A stretch of DNA of 13,087 nucleotides from Clostridiales bacterium (GTDB lineage Bacteria; Bacillota; Clostridia; Oscillospirales; Acutalibacteraceae): positions 1 to 13,087 of the forward strand of contig JAAVYX010000013.1 of assembly GCA_022791355.1 (NCBI GenBank), in the 5' to 3' direction. Shown here piece by piece: positions 1 through 6,279 of this stretch (the stretch's first letter is position 1; each line of letters starts with the position of its first letter). Below the pieces are notes generated by a model. The model was not told the origin of the DNA. It saw only the letters and a list, made by a program, of their open reading frames with translations, and did not search any database. Made by a program: the position numbers and the translations under genes.

Positions 1-641
1 GAGAACTGGGTCATGCCCTCGCCCTGGTTGGCGGTGACCGCCAGCTTATAGTATTTATAGGCGGTCTCGTTTTCAAAGGTATAAACCTTTTCCTCGAAAC
101 GCTCGCTGAAGGTCTGGTTGGTCTGGGAATCCAGCGGCTTCCAGTCCTCCCCGTCCGCAGAACCGTAGAGAGTCCAGTTTTTGGGGTCGCGTCCCTGGGC
201 GTCGTTAGCGGAGGCGATCATATATGTACGCACCACAGCCTCCGTTTTGATCTCGAAGGAGACCCAAACCGGGTTGGATTCGCTGATGGAAGAATGCTGG
301 TTGAGGAACTTACTGCCCGTAGTATAGTCAAACAGCTTCAGCTTGCCTTCCTCCGGCATGAAGTCGGTGCTGCCGTCTACAGAATCCAGCAGAACCGAAC
401 CGGTTAAATCGCCCTTAAGGGTACCCAGGGTGAACTTACCGTTTACATTTTCGGTATGCGAGTCCACCTCGCTCTCTACCAGGGTGTTCGGTTCTCCTTC
501 TTCAAAGGAAGAAGAAAAGAGCACGCCCGGTGCGGCGGCGCCGCCGTCGGCCGCCGCGCCGGTCATTCCGGCCGGAAAGGCCGCGGCCGCCATAGCGAGA
601 GACAGCATAACTGCCAGCTTCCGCTGTACGGATTTTTTCAT
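1..641 (-). CDS. Secreted carbohydrate-active protein, N-terminal part (F5/8C-like domain)
   Basis: Only the first 213 codons are in the window and the frame is open to the left edge, so the gene is partial. The ATG at 641 follows AGGAGA at a good distance. Residues 1-31 are a Sec signal peptide: basic MKKSVQRK, a hydrophobic alanine-rich stretch, and likely cleavage near GAAA. Residues 100-213 resemble a discoidin/F5-8-type-C galactose-binding fold. The segment around IASANDAQGRDPKNWTLYGS, and then YKYYKLAVTAN, is typical of the N-terminal modules of surface glycosidases in gut Firmicutes. I suspect a GH92-type alpha-mannosidase or similar enzyme from these modules, but the catalytic part is outside the window, so the enzyme family is inference. 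It would act outside the cell or on the wall, binding glycans. It has its own promoter (759-786) and a structured leader. Confidence 0.8.
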   Translation of the reverse strand, partial: MKKSVQRKLAVMLSLAMAAAAFPAGMTGAAADGGAAAPGVLFSSSFEEGEPNTLVESEVDSHTENVNGKFTLGTLKGDLTGSVLLDSVDGSTDFMPEEGKLKLFDYTTGSKFLNQHSSISESNPVWVSFEIKTEAVVRTYMIASANDAQGRDPKNWTLYGSADGEDWKPLDSQTNQTFSERFEEKVYTFENETAYKYYKLAVTANQGEGMTQF

Positions 642-752
642 GAAACATCTCTCCTTTTTATGGATTTTTGTTCGGGACAGCGGAGTCCTTCACAAAAATT
701 TACGCAAAGCGTATAGGTCTGTCTGCGGGGAGCCTTAACTCCCCACTTACAC
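642..752 (-). promoter_or_regulatory. Structured 5' leader with three hairpins
   Basis: From the predicted transcription start near 752 to the ATG the leader can fold, 5' to 3', into GGGGAG/CTCCCC (739-744 with 727-732), TACGC/GCGTA (709-713 with 701-705) and GGAC/GTCC (685-688 with 675-678). The ribosome binding site follows. There is no T-tract directly after a stem, so it is not a standard attenuator. The last two hairpins belong to a repeat unit also found near 8100. I do not recognise a known riboswitch. Confidence 0.5.
660..715 (-). repeat. Hairpin repeat unit, copy 1
   Basis: Read on the minus strand the unit is a TATACGCTTTGCGTA hairpin, the spacer AAATTTTTGTG, a GGAC-6 nt-GTCC hairpin, and the tail GAACAAAAATC. 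The same order, with an identical spacer, occurs at 8098-8155, and a more diverged copy at 8153-8214. This copy ends immediately before the ribosome binding site of the secreted-protein gene. Confidence 0.7.
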
Positions 753-758
753 AATCTT

Positions 759-786
759 ATAATATCACATAAATTGCAGGTGTCAA
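759..786 (-). promoter_or_regulatory. Promoter of the secreted-protein gene
   Basis: On the minus strand TTGACA (786-781) is followed by a 16-nt spacer and TATTAT (764-759). TATAAG overlaps it with a 19-nt spacer. A second TTGACA at 813-808 with TAGCAT 16 nt later could be an additional upstream promoter. The region is AT-rich, as expected for a housekeeping sigma promoter. Confidence 0.7.
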
Positions 787-911
787 TGCTATATTTTTAA
801 GATAATTTGTCAATTCATCTTACATCATATGGAAAAGCGTTCCTATTTCGCATAAAATGGCCCTAGGCAGACCGATCAAACAAATTATTTTCTCAATCGG
901 CCGGTTAGGTC

Positions 912-940
912 TTGACAAATATGAGAAATCGGATTATAAA
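912..940 (+). promoter_or_regulatory. Promoter of tRNA-Gly
   Basis: A perfect TTGACA (912-917), a 17-nt spacer and TATAAA (935-940) place the start of transcription about 10 nt before the tRNA. This is a strong housekeeping-type promoter. Confidence 0.85.
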
Positions 941-956
941 TATATAGTGTTCTTTT

Positions 957-1030
957 GCGGACATAGTTTAATGGTAAAATTCCAGCTTCCCAAGCTGGCC
1001 TTGCGGGTTCGATTCCCGTTGTCCGCTCCA
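957..1030 (+). tRNA. tRNA-Gly (anticodon CCC)
   Basis: The acceptor stem is GCGGACA (957-963) paired with TGTCCGC (1020-1026). The anticodon stem CCAGC/GCTGG encloses the loop TTCCCAA, giving anticodon CCC, which reads GGG codons. The T-arm carries GGTTCGATTCC. The discriminator base is T1027 and the CCA end is encoded (1028-1030). With its own promoter and terminator it forms a complete single-gene transcription unit. Confidence 0.95.
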
Positions 1031-1037
1031 AACAGTA

Positions 1038-1076
1038 AACCCCGGAAGCCTTATAGCGCAAGGCTTCCGGGGTTTT
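1038..1076 (+). terminator. Rho-independent terminator of tRNA-Gly
   Basis: A 15-bp perfect stem (1038-1052 with 1060-1074, core CCCCGGAAGCCTT) with a 7-nt loop ends in TTTT. It starts 7 nt after the encoded CCA. Confidence 0.92.
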
Positions 1077-1080
1077 GTAA

Positions 1081-1349
1081 TTTCTTTAAAACGCATGATA
1101 TTCAACATTTGCGCAATGTTTCTTTCTCTTATGAGCTTTTTGCTCGATTTATCGGCATTCGAATCTGCTGCCCATGCCTGCGCTTCTGCTAAAGTGTGAG
1201 CGTACCGTCTGCCTCCATGGGCTAATACGCCCAGCGAGGGCCAAAATGGGGCTCGCAGCGTTCTAGGACGCTGGCGACCGCAGCAAAGACAATGCAGCTT
1301 GCGTCGATTTTTTCCCTGTACAACCGTATAACGCCTTGTCAATCGATGG
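1081..1349. other. No supported gene; probable decayed DNA
   Basis: This stretch lies between the tRNA terminator and the remnant that begins near 1350. A minus-strand frame stays open from 1342 back through the tRNA, but it has no ribosome binding site and its C-terminus is the antisense of the tRNA. I could not assign it. The position 3' of a tRNA gene would suit an old integration scar, but I see no repeated tRNA 3' end to prove one. Confidence 0.4.
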
Positions 1350-1600
1350 TATATTCAGAATCTGGACAATTTCAAGCAGGAATGGAGCTCCCGCAATGTT
1401 ATTGCGCCCCCCAGCAACTTTGGTGAAGTCGAGATTCAGGTACTATCGGCGGACTCTTGCGACGCAGTCATCAACGCGCGTATCCTGGCCATGAAAAGCA
1501 GGAAGGTCTACGGTCCGAACGAGGCGATAGAAAAGCGTTTGAAAACGAGGCGCTGAAAACGTCGGCCATCGAGGCGGGCTACGAGAACACAGTATGCTGA
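1350..1600 (+). pseudogene. Frameshifted, truncated gene remnant of unknown family
   Basis: The plus strand from about 1350 encodes protein-like sequence (YIQNLDNFKQEWSSRN, then NFGEVEIQVLSADS, then ILAMKSRKVYGPNEAIE). At 1533-1534 one base appears to be missing: continuing in the shifted frame gives AFENEALKTSAIEAGYEN before a stop at 1598-1600, whereas the original frame becomes basic and stops at once. There is no start codon with a ribosome binding site, so the 5' end is missing too. I do not recognise the family. The end overlaps by about 20 nt the 3' end of the convergent coiled-coil gene, which suggests that a rearrangement joined the two. Confidence 0.5.
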
Positions 1601-2076
1601 CGCCTGTATGTATCGTTGTCCTTTTGACGCAGCTCGTTTTCAACCTGCGCCAGCTTTCTTTCCAGTTCCGCAATTTTCGCATCGTCTGTTGCAAAACGGA
1701 TCTGTCGTTCCAGATCTTCCCGCTTCTTTTTTAGTCGTTCAATTTCACGGTCTACGCTGTCCGTGCTGCCGGTACAGCTTTCCTCCTTATCGGCAGACTT
1801 CCTTTCCGGGCCGTCCGCCTTCCGGCCGGCCTTTGGAGCGTCCGCCGCCCGATCCGGGTCGTCGAAATAGATTTTGGGCTTGCCGTCCTCATCCCGTCCC
1901 AGCCAGTAGCGGCCAGCCGGTTCCTGCTTTTCTTGGGGAACGTATGTATCCGTCGCGGGCCTTTGGGGACGGTCTTGGACCTTGTCCGCAGAACCCTGGA
2001 ACTCCGCCCCCTTCACGCCGTCCGCTGCCGTGGGCGCGTATGCCGGGTCAGAAATCCTATCAGAAATCGGTTCCAA
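1579..2076 (-). CDS. Small acidic/charged coiled-coil protein, function unknown
   Basis: The best start is TTG at 2076, because GGGAGGA lies 8 nt upstream. The frame can be extended to an ATG at 2127, but that codon has no ribosome binding site. The protein is about 165 aa and has no signal peptide or membrane segment, so it is probably cytoplasmic. Residues about 1-50 are rich in Pro, Ala and Asp and look disordered. A short ordered-looking block (GRYWLGRDEDGKPKIYFDDP) follows near residues 56-75. Residues about 107-155 are a strong coiled coil (VDREIERLKKKREDLERQ, then IAELERKLAQVENELRQKDN), and the tail is TYRRQHTVFS. The GRYW...IYFDDP block followed by a coiled coil looks familiar from hypothetical proteins of gut Clostridia, but I know no function. 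It follows the kinase gene by 184 nt, and a possible separate -10 box lies in that gap. Confidence 0.7.
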   Translation of the reverse strand: MEPISDRISDPAYAPTAADGVKGAEFQGSADKVQDRPQRPATDTYVPQEKQEPAGRYWLGRDEDGKPKIYFDDPDRAADAPKAGRKADGPERKSADKEESCTGSTDSVDREIERLKKKREDLERQIRFATDDAKIAELERKLAQVENELRQKDNDTYRRQHTVFS

Positions 2077-2163
2077 TGTTTGTTCCTCCCATCTGAAAAT
2101 AGCAACCGCGCTGCCTGCTTTGCGCATCTGCCAGTATAAGCGGGCAGGCGCTTTTCGGCTAAT

Positions 2164-2198
2164 GGCCTCGAGCTGGAACGGTCCAGCCGGCCGTTTTT
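2164..2198 (+). terminator. Possible plus-strand terminator hairpin
   Basis: GCTGGA/TCCAGC (2172-2177 with 2182-2187, loop ACGG) can extend through GGCC/GGCC, and TTTTT follows at 2194-2198. No intact plus-strand gene lies upstream, so its role is unclear. It may serve as a barrier to antisense transcription. Confidence 0.3.
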
Positions 2199-2214
2199 AC
2201 AGGCTGCCAAAATC

Positions 2215-2220
2215 ATTATA
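2215..2220 (-). promoter_or_regulatory. Possible -10 box upstream of the coiled-coil gene
   Basis: The minus strand has a perfect TATAAT in the gap between the kinase stop and the coiled-coil gene. The -35 position (GTAAAC at 17 nt) is poor, so this is only a candidate for independent expression. Confidence 0.3.
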
Positions 2221-2260
2221 GTATTTCCATGTCTTCAGTTTACCCTCCGCAGCGCAATTT

Positions 2261-3568
2261 TCAAGGCTTTTGAGCTGAGATGCGCTCTGGCGGTAATGAA
2301 ATGTTCAGCAGTACATGCAGGCGAAAATAACGGTCTGTTTTTTCTGTCGATATTGCGCCCCCGTATTTCTCCGCGGCCCTTTTTATATTGGAAAGCCCGA
2401 TTCCTATTGGGGGAAGCGGTTCCGCCGAACAGGTATTCTCAAAACCCAGCATAAAGAAATCGCCCTGCTGCTGACCGACGATATGGATCGACTTGGTCTC
2501 CGCAGCTAATTGACAAGCCTGTATCGCGTTATCCAACGCATTTGCAAAAATGACGCACAGATCGAAATCATCGATTCCGCAAGACTTGGGTAAAACTACG
2601 GAAACCTCCGCCGTAATACCATGAGCCTTGGCTAGCCCCAGCTTTTCGCCCAACAAAACATCCGCCACAGGATTGCCCGTCTGATACGGCAGGGAGAGAG
2701 CGGCCGAAGCTGTCTCCAGCTTTTGCAGATAGGCCTTGCTTTCATCCAAATTCCCGGTATGCAACAGCCCGCTCAATACCGACAGGTGATTTTTAATATC
2801 ATGACGAAAGGCCTTTGTCTGTTCATAGCGCGTCTCCGCCTCACGAATATATACCTTTTGCGCCTGGGCCGCCTGTGTCAAGGAAGCCAAGGCCGCCTGC
2901 GTCTGAAATCCATGACAAATGCGCCGGTAGGCGTACACCGTACAGAGCAGCGCTCCCAGTCCCAGAGCCTGCAGGAACAGTAATGCGATGTGCTTGCCCG
3001 CCTGCGCCAAGGAGAGACCGACGGGTAAAACGCTGTAGGAGGTGCGCAGAATATACAGCTCGGCAGCAAAGAAAAACAAACCGGGAAACAGAAGCAGGCC
3101 TATATAAGGCGTTTGATAATCCTCGGTCAAAGACAGAAATTTCAGCACGGCGGCATAGCAGCTGGCGCAGACCGCAAAAGCGGCCAGCGTTGCCAAAAGG
3201 AGCATCGGATACAACAGCGGATTCCCAATCCAATGGGGAAGCAGCAAGGCTTCTGCCGAATTGATAATGCCGAAAGAAAGCTGCGAGATATAAATGGCCA
3301 GCAGGGAGGCCGTACAGGACGCATAGGGCCTGTTTCCCATCGCAAAACGGTTCATGCCGTATAAAATAAGAAGCTGAGCGCCAATGGGCAATATTCCAGC
3401 GGGTGCAAGTCTGCTGAAAAGCCGTTCCGTGATACCGATAAGAAGCAGATATACGGCAAAGCGCCATATTTTTTGCCGCCTTCCGGTGAGACGGCCGACG
3501 AACAGGATGTGCATAAGACTCTGTCCCGTAAGGCAAAAAACATCCAGCCCTAAGCTGAAGAGGTCCAT
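2261..3568 (-). CDS. AgrC-like sensor histidine kinase (GHKL ATPase)
   Basis: This 435-aa protein is a membrane sensor kinase of the AgrC/quorum-sensing class. Residues 1-215 are about six or seven hydrophobic membrane segments with short loops. Residues 225-290 form the dimerisation helix with the phospho-acceptor His256 in FRHDIKNHLSVLSGLL. The C-terminal GHKL ATPase domain has the N-box FANALDNAIQ (341-350) and the glycine box GIGLSNIKRAAEKYGG (389-404). The ATG at 3568 lies 1 nt beyond the TAA of the upstream response regulator gene, so the two are co-transcribed and probably translationally coupled. AAAGGAA supplies the ribosome binding site inside the regulator's last codons. By family knowledge such kinases respond to secreted peptides, but no agrB or agrD homologue is visible within several kilobases, so the ligand is unknown. 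Confidence 0.88.
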   Translation of the reverse strand: MDLFSLGLDVFCLTGQSLMHILFVGRLTGRRQKIWRFAVYLLLIGITERLFSRLAPAGILPIGAQLLILYGMNRFAMGNRPYASCTASLLAIYISQLSFGIINSAEALLLPHWIGNPLLYPMLLLATLAAFAVCASCYAAVLKFLSLTEDYQTPYIGLLLFPGLFFFAAELYILRTSYSVLPVGLSLAQAGKHIALLFLQALGLGALLCTVYAYRRICHGFQTQAALASLTQAAQAQKVYIREAETRYEQTKAFRHDIKNHLSVLSGLLHTGNLDESKAYLQKLETASAALSLPYQTGNPVADVLLGEKLGLAKAHGITAEVSVVLPKSCGIDDFDLCVIFANALDNAIQACQLAAETKSIHIVGQQQGDFFMLGFENTCSAEPLPPIGIGLSNIKRAAEKYGGAISTEKTDRYFRLHVLLNISLPPERISAQKP

Positions 3569-3569
3569 A

Positions 3570-4289
3570 TTATAAATTCCTTTCTTTCATGTAATCCAAA
3601 AGCGCCTGTGTCAAATCCTCTTCCCGCAGTCTGGATACAGGGATGGCATCGCCCTGTGAGAGCAGGACCTGTCCGGCCTTGCAGCCCCGAATATAGTCGA
3701 GATTCACGAGATAGCTCCTGTGACATCGGAAAAAGCGCCGGTCGACGCGCCGTTCCAATTCCGTCAGCTTATCATAGTAATCAATGGTTTTTCCGTCCCT
3801 TAGATGCGCAAAGATTTTCCGGCCCTGCACCTCAAAGTACACGATTTTGGATAAGGGGACGACTTCATAGGCGGTTCCTTTTCGAATAATCATGCTCTGC
3901 GCCGTCCTTTGCTCCAAGGATCTGAGCGCCCTATCCATTGTCCGTTTAAAACGGTCGTCGTCCAGAGGCTTTACCAAGTAGTCGTAGGCCTGCACTTCAA
4001 AAGCGTCAAACACACATTCCTTAAGGACAGTTACAAAAACGAAAAGACTGCCGCTTCCCCTTTGGCGCAGCATTCTGGCAGTTTCCATCCCGTCCGGCCG
4101 CTCCATTTGAATATCCAGAAAAATTAAATCAAAATCACGGCCGCTTTCCAAAAGGGAACGGCCGTTTGTAAAACAGTCGATGCAGTAAGGCCCGAAGCGT
4201 TTGTCTTCTAGGCGCTTACAAAGACGGTTATAGATTTCTTCCGCCATAAACGGCTCGTCGTCACAGATTGCAAATTTGATCATATTCAT
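3570..4289 (-). CDS. LytTR-family response regulator (AgrA/VirR type)
   Basis: The protein is about 239 aa. Its receiver domain carries the acidic pair in FAICDDEP, the phospho-acceptor Asp in FDLIFLDIQM (Asp61 counted from the GTG at 4295, Asp59 from the ATG at 4289), the conserved Thr in FVTVL and Lys in YLVKPLDD. From about residue 133 a LytTR DNA-binding domain follows, with the signatures IVYFEVQGRKIFAHL and FFRCHRSYLVNLDYI. It should be phosphorylated by the adjacent kinase and then bind DNA as a transcription activator. The start is uncertain: GTG at 4295 and 4292 and ATG at 4289 and 4283 are in frame. I chose 4289 because GAG lies 5 nt upstream. Starting at 4283 would give the usual MIKFAICDDE N-terminus. 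It is first in its operon and is followed by the kinase gene with a 1-nt gap. Confidence 0.9.
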   Translation of the reverse strand: MNMIKFAICDDEPFMAEEIYNRLCKRLEDKRFGPYCIDCFTNGRSLLESGRDFDLIFLDIQMERPDGMETARMLRQRGSGSLFVFVTVLKECVFDAFEVQAYDYLVKPLDDDRFKRTMDRALRSLEQRTAQSMIIRKGTAYEVVPLSKIVYFEVQGRKIFAHLRDGKTIDYYDKLTELERRVDRRFFRCHRSYLVNLDYIRGCKAGQVLLSQGDAIPVSRLREEDLTQALLDYMKERNL

Positions 4290-4352
4290 CACCACTCTGA
4301 CCGTAGGCCGGCAAGGGCTCCTGCGGTTTTAAGGGGGCGGCCTTCCTGTTTG

Positions 4353-4375
4353 GGCCGCGCCAAGGAGCGGCGGCC
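4353..4375 (-). other. Hairpin in the regulator leader
   Basis: GGCCGC (4353-4358) pairs with GCGGCC (4370-4375) across an 11-nt loop. It lies between the candidate promoter and the start of the response regulator gene and is very GC-rich. No T-tract follows, so I do not call it a terminator. It could shape the leader RNA or mark the edge of an insertion. Confidence 0.3.
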
Positions 4376-4411
4376 GTATATATTATCCCCCCTCGAGGCA
4401 AATATGTTTTC

Positions 4412-4440
4412 AGAATAACAGATACCGGACGCCCGGACAA
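4412..4440 (-). promoter_or_regulatory. Candidate promoter of the kinase/regulator operon
   Basis: On the minus strand TTGTCC (4440-4435) and TATTCT (4417-4412) are separated by 17 nt, with 4/6 matches in each box. Another AT-rich -10-like site (GATAAT) lies closer to the gene but has no good -35. LytTR regulators often need activator sites upstream of weak promoters, but no direct repeat of that kind is clear here. Confidence 0.35.
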
Positions 4441-4843
4441 CCCCGCCGCCGCGAAATGTCTTATATTTGTTATGAAATGCGCTTCAACCATATGTTTTTT
4501 CCACAGGAAAAAGAGCGGCTGTCCATCCGTCCGCAATCGGAAAAATCCGTTCCGTAAAAAGCACTTTCAACACAGGTCCCGGAAGGCGATTGCCTTCCGA
4601 GATCGATTTCCGTTTCCCGCTCCAGTGCGCCCGGCTTTTCAGTCAAGCGTTTTTTATCCCGCTTTTTGCGTCACAACGGATATCTTTACCCGCTTCATCA
4701 CCTCTATTCCATCAGCTTTATAAGGCTGACGGGACCCGCCTTTTCCCGGGAAATAAAAGACGGTTTAGAGGCGCTCCTCCTAAAGCGAACGCTGTCCTCC
4801 CTCCCCCGTCAGAAGCGAAACGCCGAGAGGACGGCCTGTATAT
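4441..4843. other. Non-coding spacer with small inverted repeats
   Basis: About 400 nt separate the regulator leader from the cysK terminator. I see an 8-bp inverted repeat CGGAAGGC/GCCTTCCG (4580-4587 with 4592-4599, loop GATT) and a 5-bp one, TCAGC/GCTGA (4712-4716 with 4725-4729). Neither has a T-tract. The frames that are open here lack ribosome binding sites, and no RNA gene is recognisable. Confidence 0.5.
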
Positions 4844-4883
4844 AAAGAAAGCCCGCCGGATACCAAAATCGTATCAGGCGAGC
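4844..4883 (-). terminator. Rho-independent terminator of cysK
   Basis: On the minus strand GCTCGCCTGATAC (4883-4871) pairs with GTATCCGGCGGGC (4863-4851) around a 7-nt loop, with one mismatch and one G-T pair. TTTCTTT (4850-4844) follows. It lies about 55 nt beyond the cysK stop codon. Confidence 0.85.
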
Positions 4884-4937
4884 CGGATGGGTCAGAATTT
4901 GAAACGGACCCAAGTTCTCCTACATCTTATTTTGCGG

Positions 4938-5867
4938 CTATTCGGCAAACATAGGGGTCGAAAGATAACGCTCGCCGCTATCTGGAAGCAGCGCAACAAT
5001 CGTCTTCCCTTTGTTCTCCGGACGCTTGGCCAGCTCGGTAGCCGCAAAGACGGCCGCCCCAGAGGAAATTCCCACAAGCAGGCCTTCGTTTCTCGCAAGG
5101 GCTCGCCCGGTCTCAAAGGCATCTTCGTTTTCTACAGCGATGATTTCATCATAAATTTGGACATCCAGCGTCTCCGGCACAAAACCCGCGCCGATTCCCT
5201 GAATTTTGTGCGGTCCGGAAGTTCCCTTGGATAGCACCGGAGAACCGGCCGGCTCAACAGCAACAATCCGAATGTTCGGATTGCGGCTCTTAAGATATTC
5301 GCCGACGCCGGAAAGCGTACCGCCAGTGCCTACGCCCGCTACAAAAATATCCACCTTCCCGTCGGTATCCTCCCAAATTTCCGGACCGGTATAAGCCCGG
5401 TGCACTGCGGGATTTGCCATATTGGTAAACTGACTGGGGATAAAACTATTCGGCGTTTGAGCAGCAAGCTCCCGCGCTTTTGCAATAGCGCCCGCCATTC
5501 CCTTAGCGCCTTCGGTCAAGATAAGCTGCGCGCCATATGCTTTTAGAAGATTACGCCGCTCAACGCTCATCGTGTCCGGCATGGCGAGAATAATTTTATA
5601 TCCTCTGGAAGCCGCTACGGCCGCAAGCCCGATACCGGTGTTTCCGCTGGTCGGCTCAACGATTACCGAACCCGCCTTCAACAGGCCTTTGGCTTCCGCG
5701 TCGTCAATCATAGCCTTTGCGATTCTATCTTTAACGCTTCCCGCGGGATTCAAGTATTCAAGCTTTCCATAAATAGCCGCGCCTAACGCCTTTTGCGCGT
5801 TATGGCCTCCCAATCGCAGCAGCGGCGTACCGCCGATCAAATCCGTGACCCTATCAAATACTTTCAT
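4938..5867 (-). CDS. cysK: Cysteine synthase A (O-acetylserine sulfhydrylase)
   Basis: This 309-aa cytoplasmic PLP enzyme makes L-cysteine and acetate from O-acetyl-L-serine and sulfide, the last step of sulfide assimilation. The sequence is full length for the family. The PLP Schiff-base lysine is Lys46 in NPAGSVKDR. The substrate/asparagine loop is EPTSGNTG (71-78), the PLP phosphate loop is GVGTGGT (178-184), and GISSGAA (266-272) holds the serine that binds the PLP pyridine nitrogen. LPDSGERYLST near the C-terminus is typical of CysK/CysM. The ATG at 5867 follows an A/G-rich AGAAGGGGG site. It is a single-gene unit with its own promoter (5997-6025), a leader of about 120 nt and a terminator. 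No cysE neighbour is present. CysK rather than CysM is favoured by length and motifs. Confidence 0.96.
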   Translation of the reverse strand: MKVFDRVTDLIGGTPLLRLGGHNAQKALGAAIYGKLEYLNPAGSVKDRIAKAMIDDAEAKGLLKAGSVIVEPTSGNTGIGLAAVAASRGYKIILAMPDTMSVERRNLLKAYGAQLILTEGAKGMAGAIAKARELAAQTPNSFIPSQFTNMANPAVHRAYTGPEIWEDTDGKVDIFVAGVGTGGTLSGVGEYLKSRNPNIRIVAVEPAGSPVLSKGTSGPHKIQGIGAGFVPETLDVQIYDEIIAVENEDAFETGRALARNEGLLVGISSGAAVFAATELAKRPENKGKTIVALLPDSGERYLSTPMFAE

Positions 5868-5977
5868 GACAGATTCCCCCTTCTCATAAATATAAACTTG
5901 AAAAATAACATGACGCCGTATGCGCTTTTATATTCGCGGCCCTATTTCTATTAGCCTTGTTGCGTCGCATAAATTCA

Positions 5978-5990
5978 TATAAACTTTATA
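5978..5990. promoter_or_regulatory. Palindrome at the cysK transcription start (possible operator)
   Basis: TATAAACTTTATA is a 13-bp palindrome with a single central base, lying right at the predicted start of the cysK transcript. This position would let a repressor block transcription. In other Firmicutes, cysteine genes are controlled by the Rrf2-type repressor CymR, but I cannot match its site here. Confidence 0.4.
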
Positions 5991-5996
5991 GGACTT

Positions 5997-6025
5997 ATGA
6001 TAACGCCATATTTTGGATTTGTCAA
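5997..6025 (-). promoter_or_regulatory. Promoter of cysK
   Basis: On the minus strand a perfect TTGACA (6025-6020), a 17-nt spacer and TATCAT (6002-5997) give a strong housekeeping-type promoter, with transcription starting near 5990. The leader is about 120 nt. I see no T-box signature or terminator in it. Confidence 0.85.
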
Positions 6026-6163
6026 GTTTTTTGCGGGAAGGCATTGCCATTCCCATTTTCATCCAAAATTTGGGAGAGAAGGTTCAGCCCTGCGGAACCG
6101 CCCAGTTGACAGTTAGGACCAAGTTCATTTATTCCGGGCGCGTTGGTTATTGCGGTTCAGGAC

Positions 6164-6241
6164 TTACCTGTAGAACAGCTCTTCGCCGTCGCTCACAACT
6201 TCCCGCCGCAGCTGTCCCGTCGTGTCGTACTCATATAAAAA
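6164..6241 (-). pseudogene. Rhs/YD-repeat protein fragment
   Basis: The minus strand encodes FLYEYDTTGQLRREVV, then SDGEELFYR, then a stop. This matches one YD repeat (Y-x-Y-D-x-x-G-x-L) of Rhs/wall-associated polymorphic proteins. The stop TAA sits where the repeat usually has Tyr, and VLN follows, as expected if Tyr mutated to a stop. No longer Rhs frame surrounds it, so this is a fragment about 26 codons long. The motif is short, so chance similarity is possible. Confidence 0.45.
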
Positions 6242-6247
6242 CAGCGG

Positions 6248-6279
6248 CGCCTCGCAGCCTATTAAACGGCTGCGAGGCG
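6248..6279. repeat. 12-bp inverted repeat
   Basis: CGCCTCGCAGCC (6248-6259) pairs perfectly with GGCTGCGAGGCG (6268-6279) across an 8-nt AT-rich loop. On the minus strand TTTTT appears 6 nt after the stem, so it could be a weak terminator. It abuts the YD-repeat fragment and may mark its breakpoint. Confidence 0.5.

Noticed and set aside
968..1342. Open frame on the minus strand running through the tRNA-Gly gene
   Set aside because: Its C-terminal 25 residues or so are the antisense of the tRNA and its middle crosses the tRNA terminator. It has no ribosome binding site before the TTG. A short upstream piece looks slightly protein-like but cannot be supported.
1608..2096. Plus-strand Pro/Arg-rich open frame opposite the coiled-coil gene
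   Set aside because: The coiled-coil frame on the minus strand has a ribosome binding site, heptad structure and sensible composition. The plus-strand frame has the Pro/Arg-rich composition of an antisense shadow.
957..2260. Integrated mobile element at the tRNA
   Set aside because: No integrase, no duplicated tRNA 3' end and no second boundary could be found. Only gene debris supports the idea.
4261..4536. Possible small peptide (AgrD-like) gene upstream of the response regulator
   Set aside because: The minus-strand frame here is Pro/Arg/Ala-rich, lacks an amphipathic leader and a conserved Cys/Pro-Glu processing region, overlaps the regulator start and has no proper ribosome binding site.
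4590..5234. Plus-strand open frame overlapping the 3' end of cysK
   Set aside because: It is largely antisense to cysK, crosses the cysK terminator and shows no protein family features.
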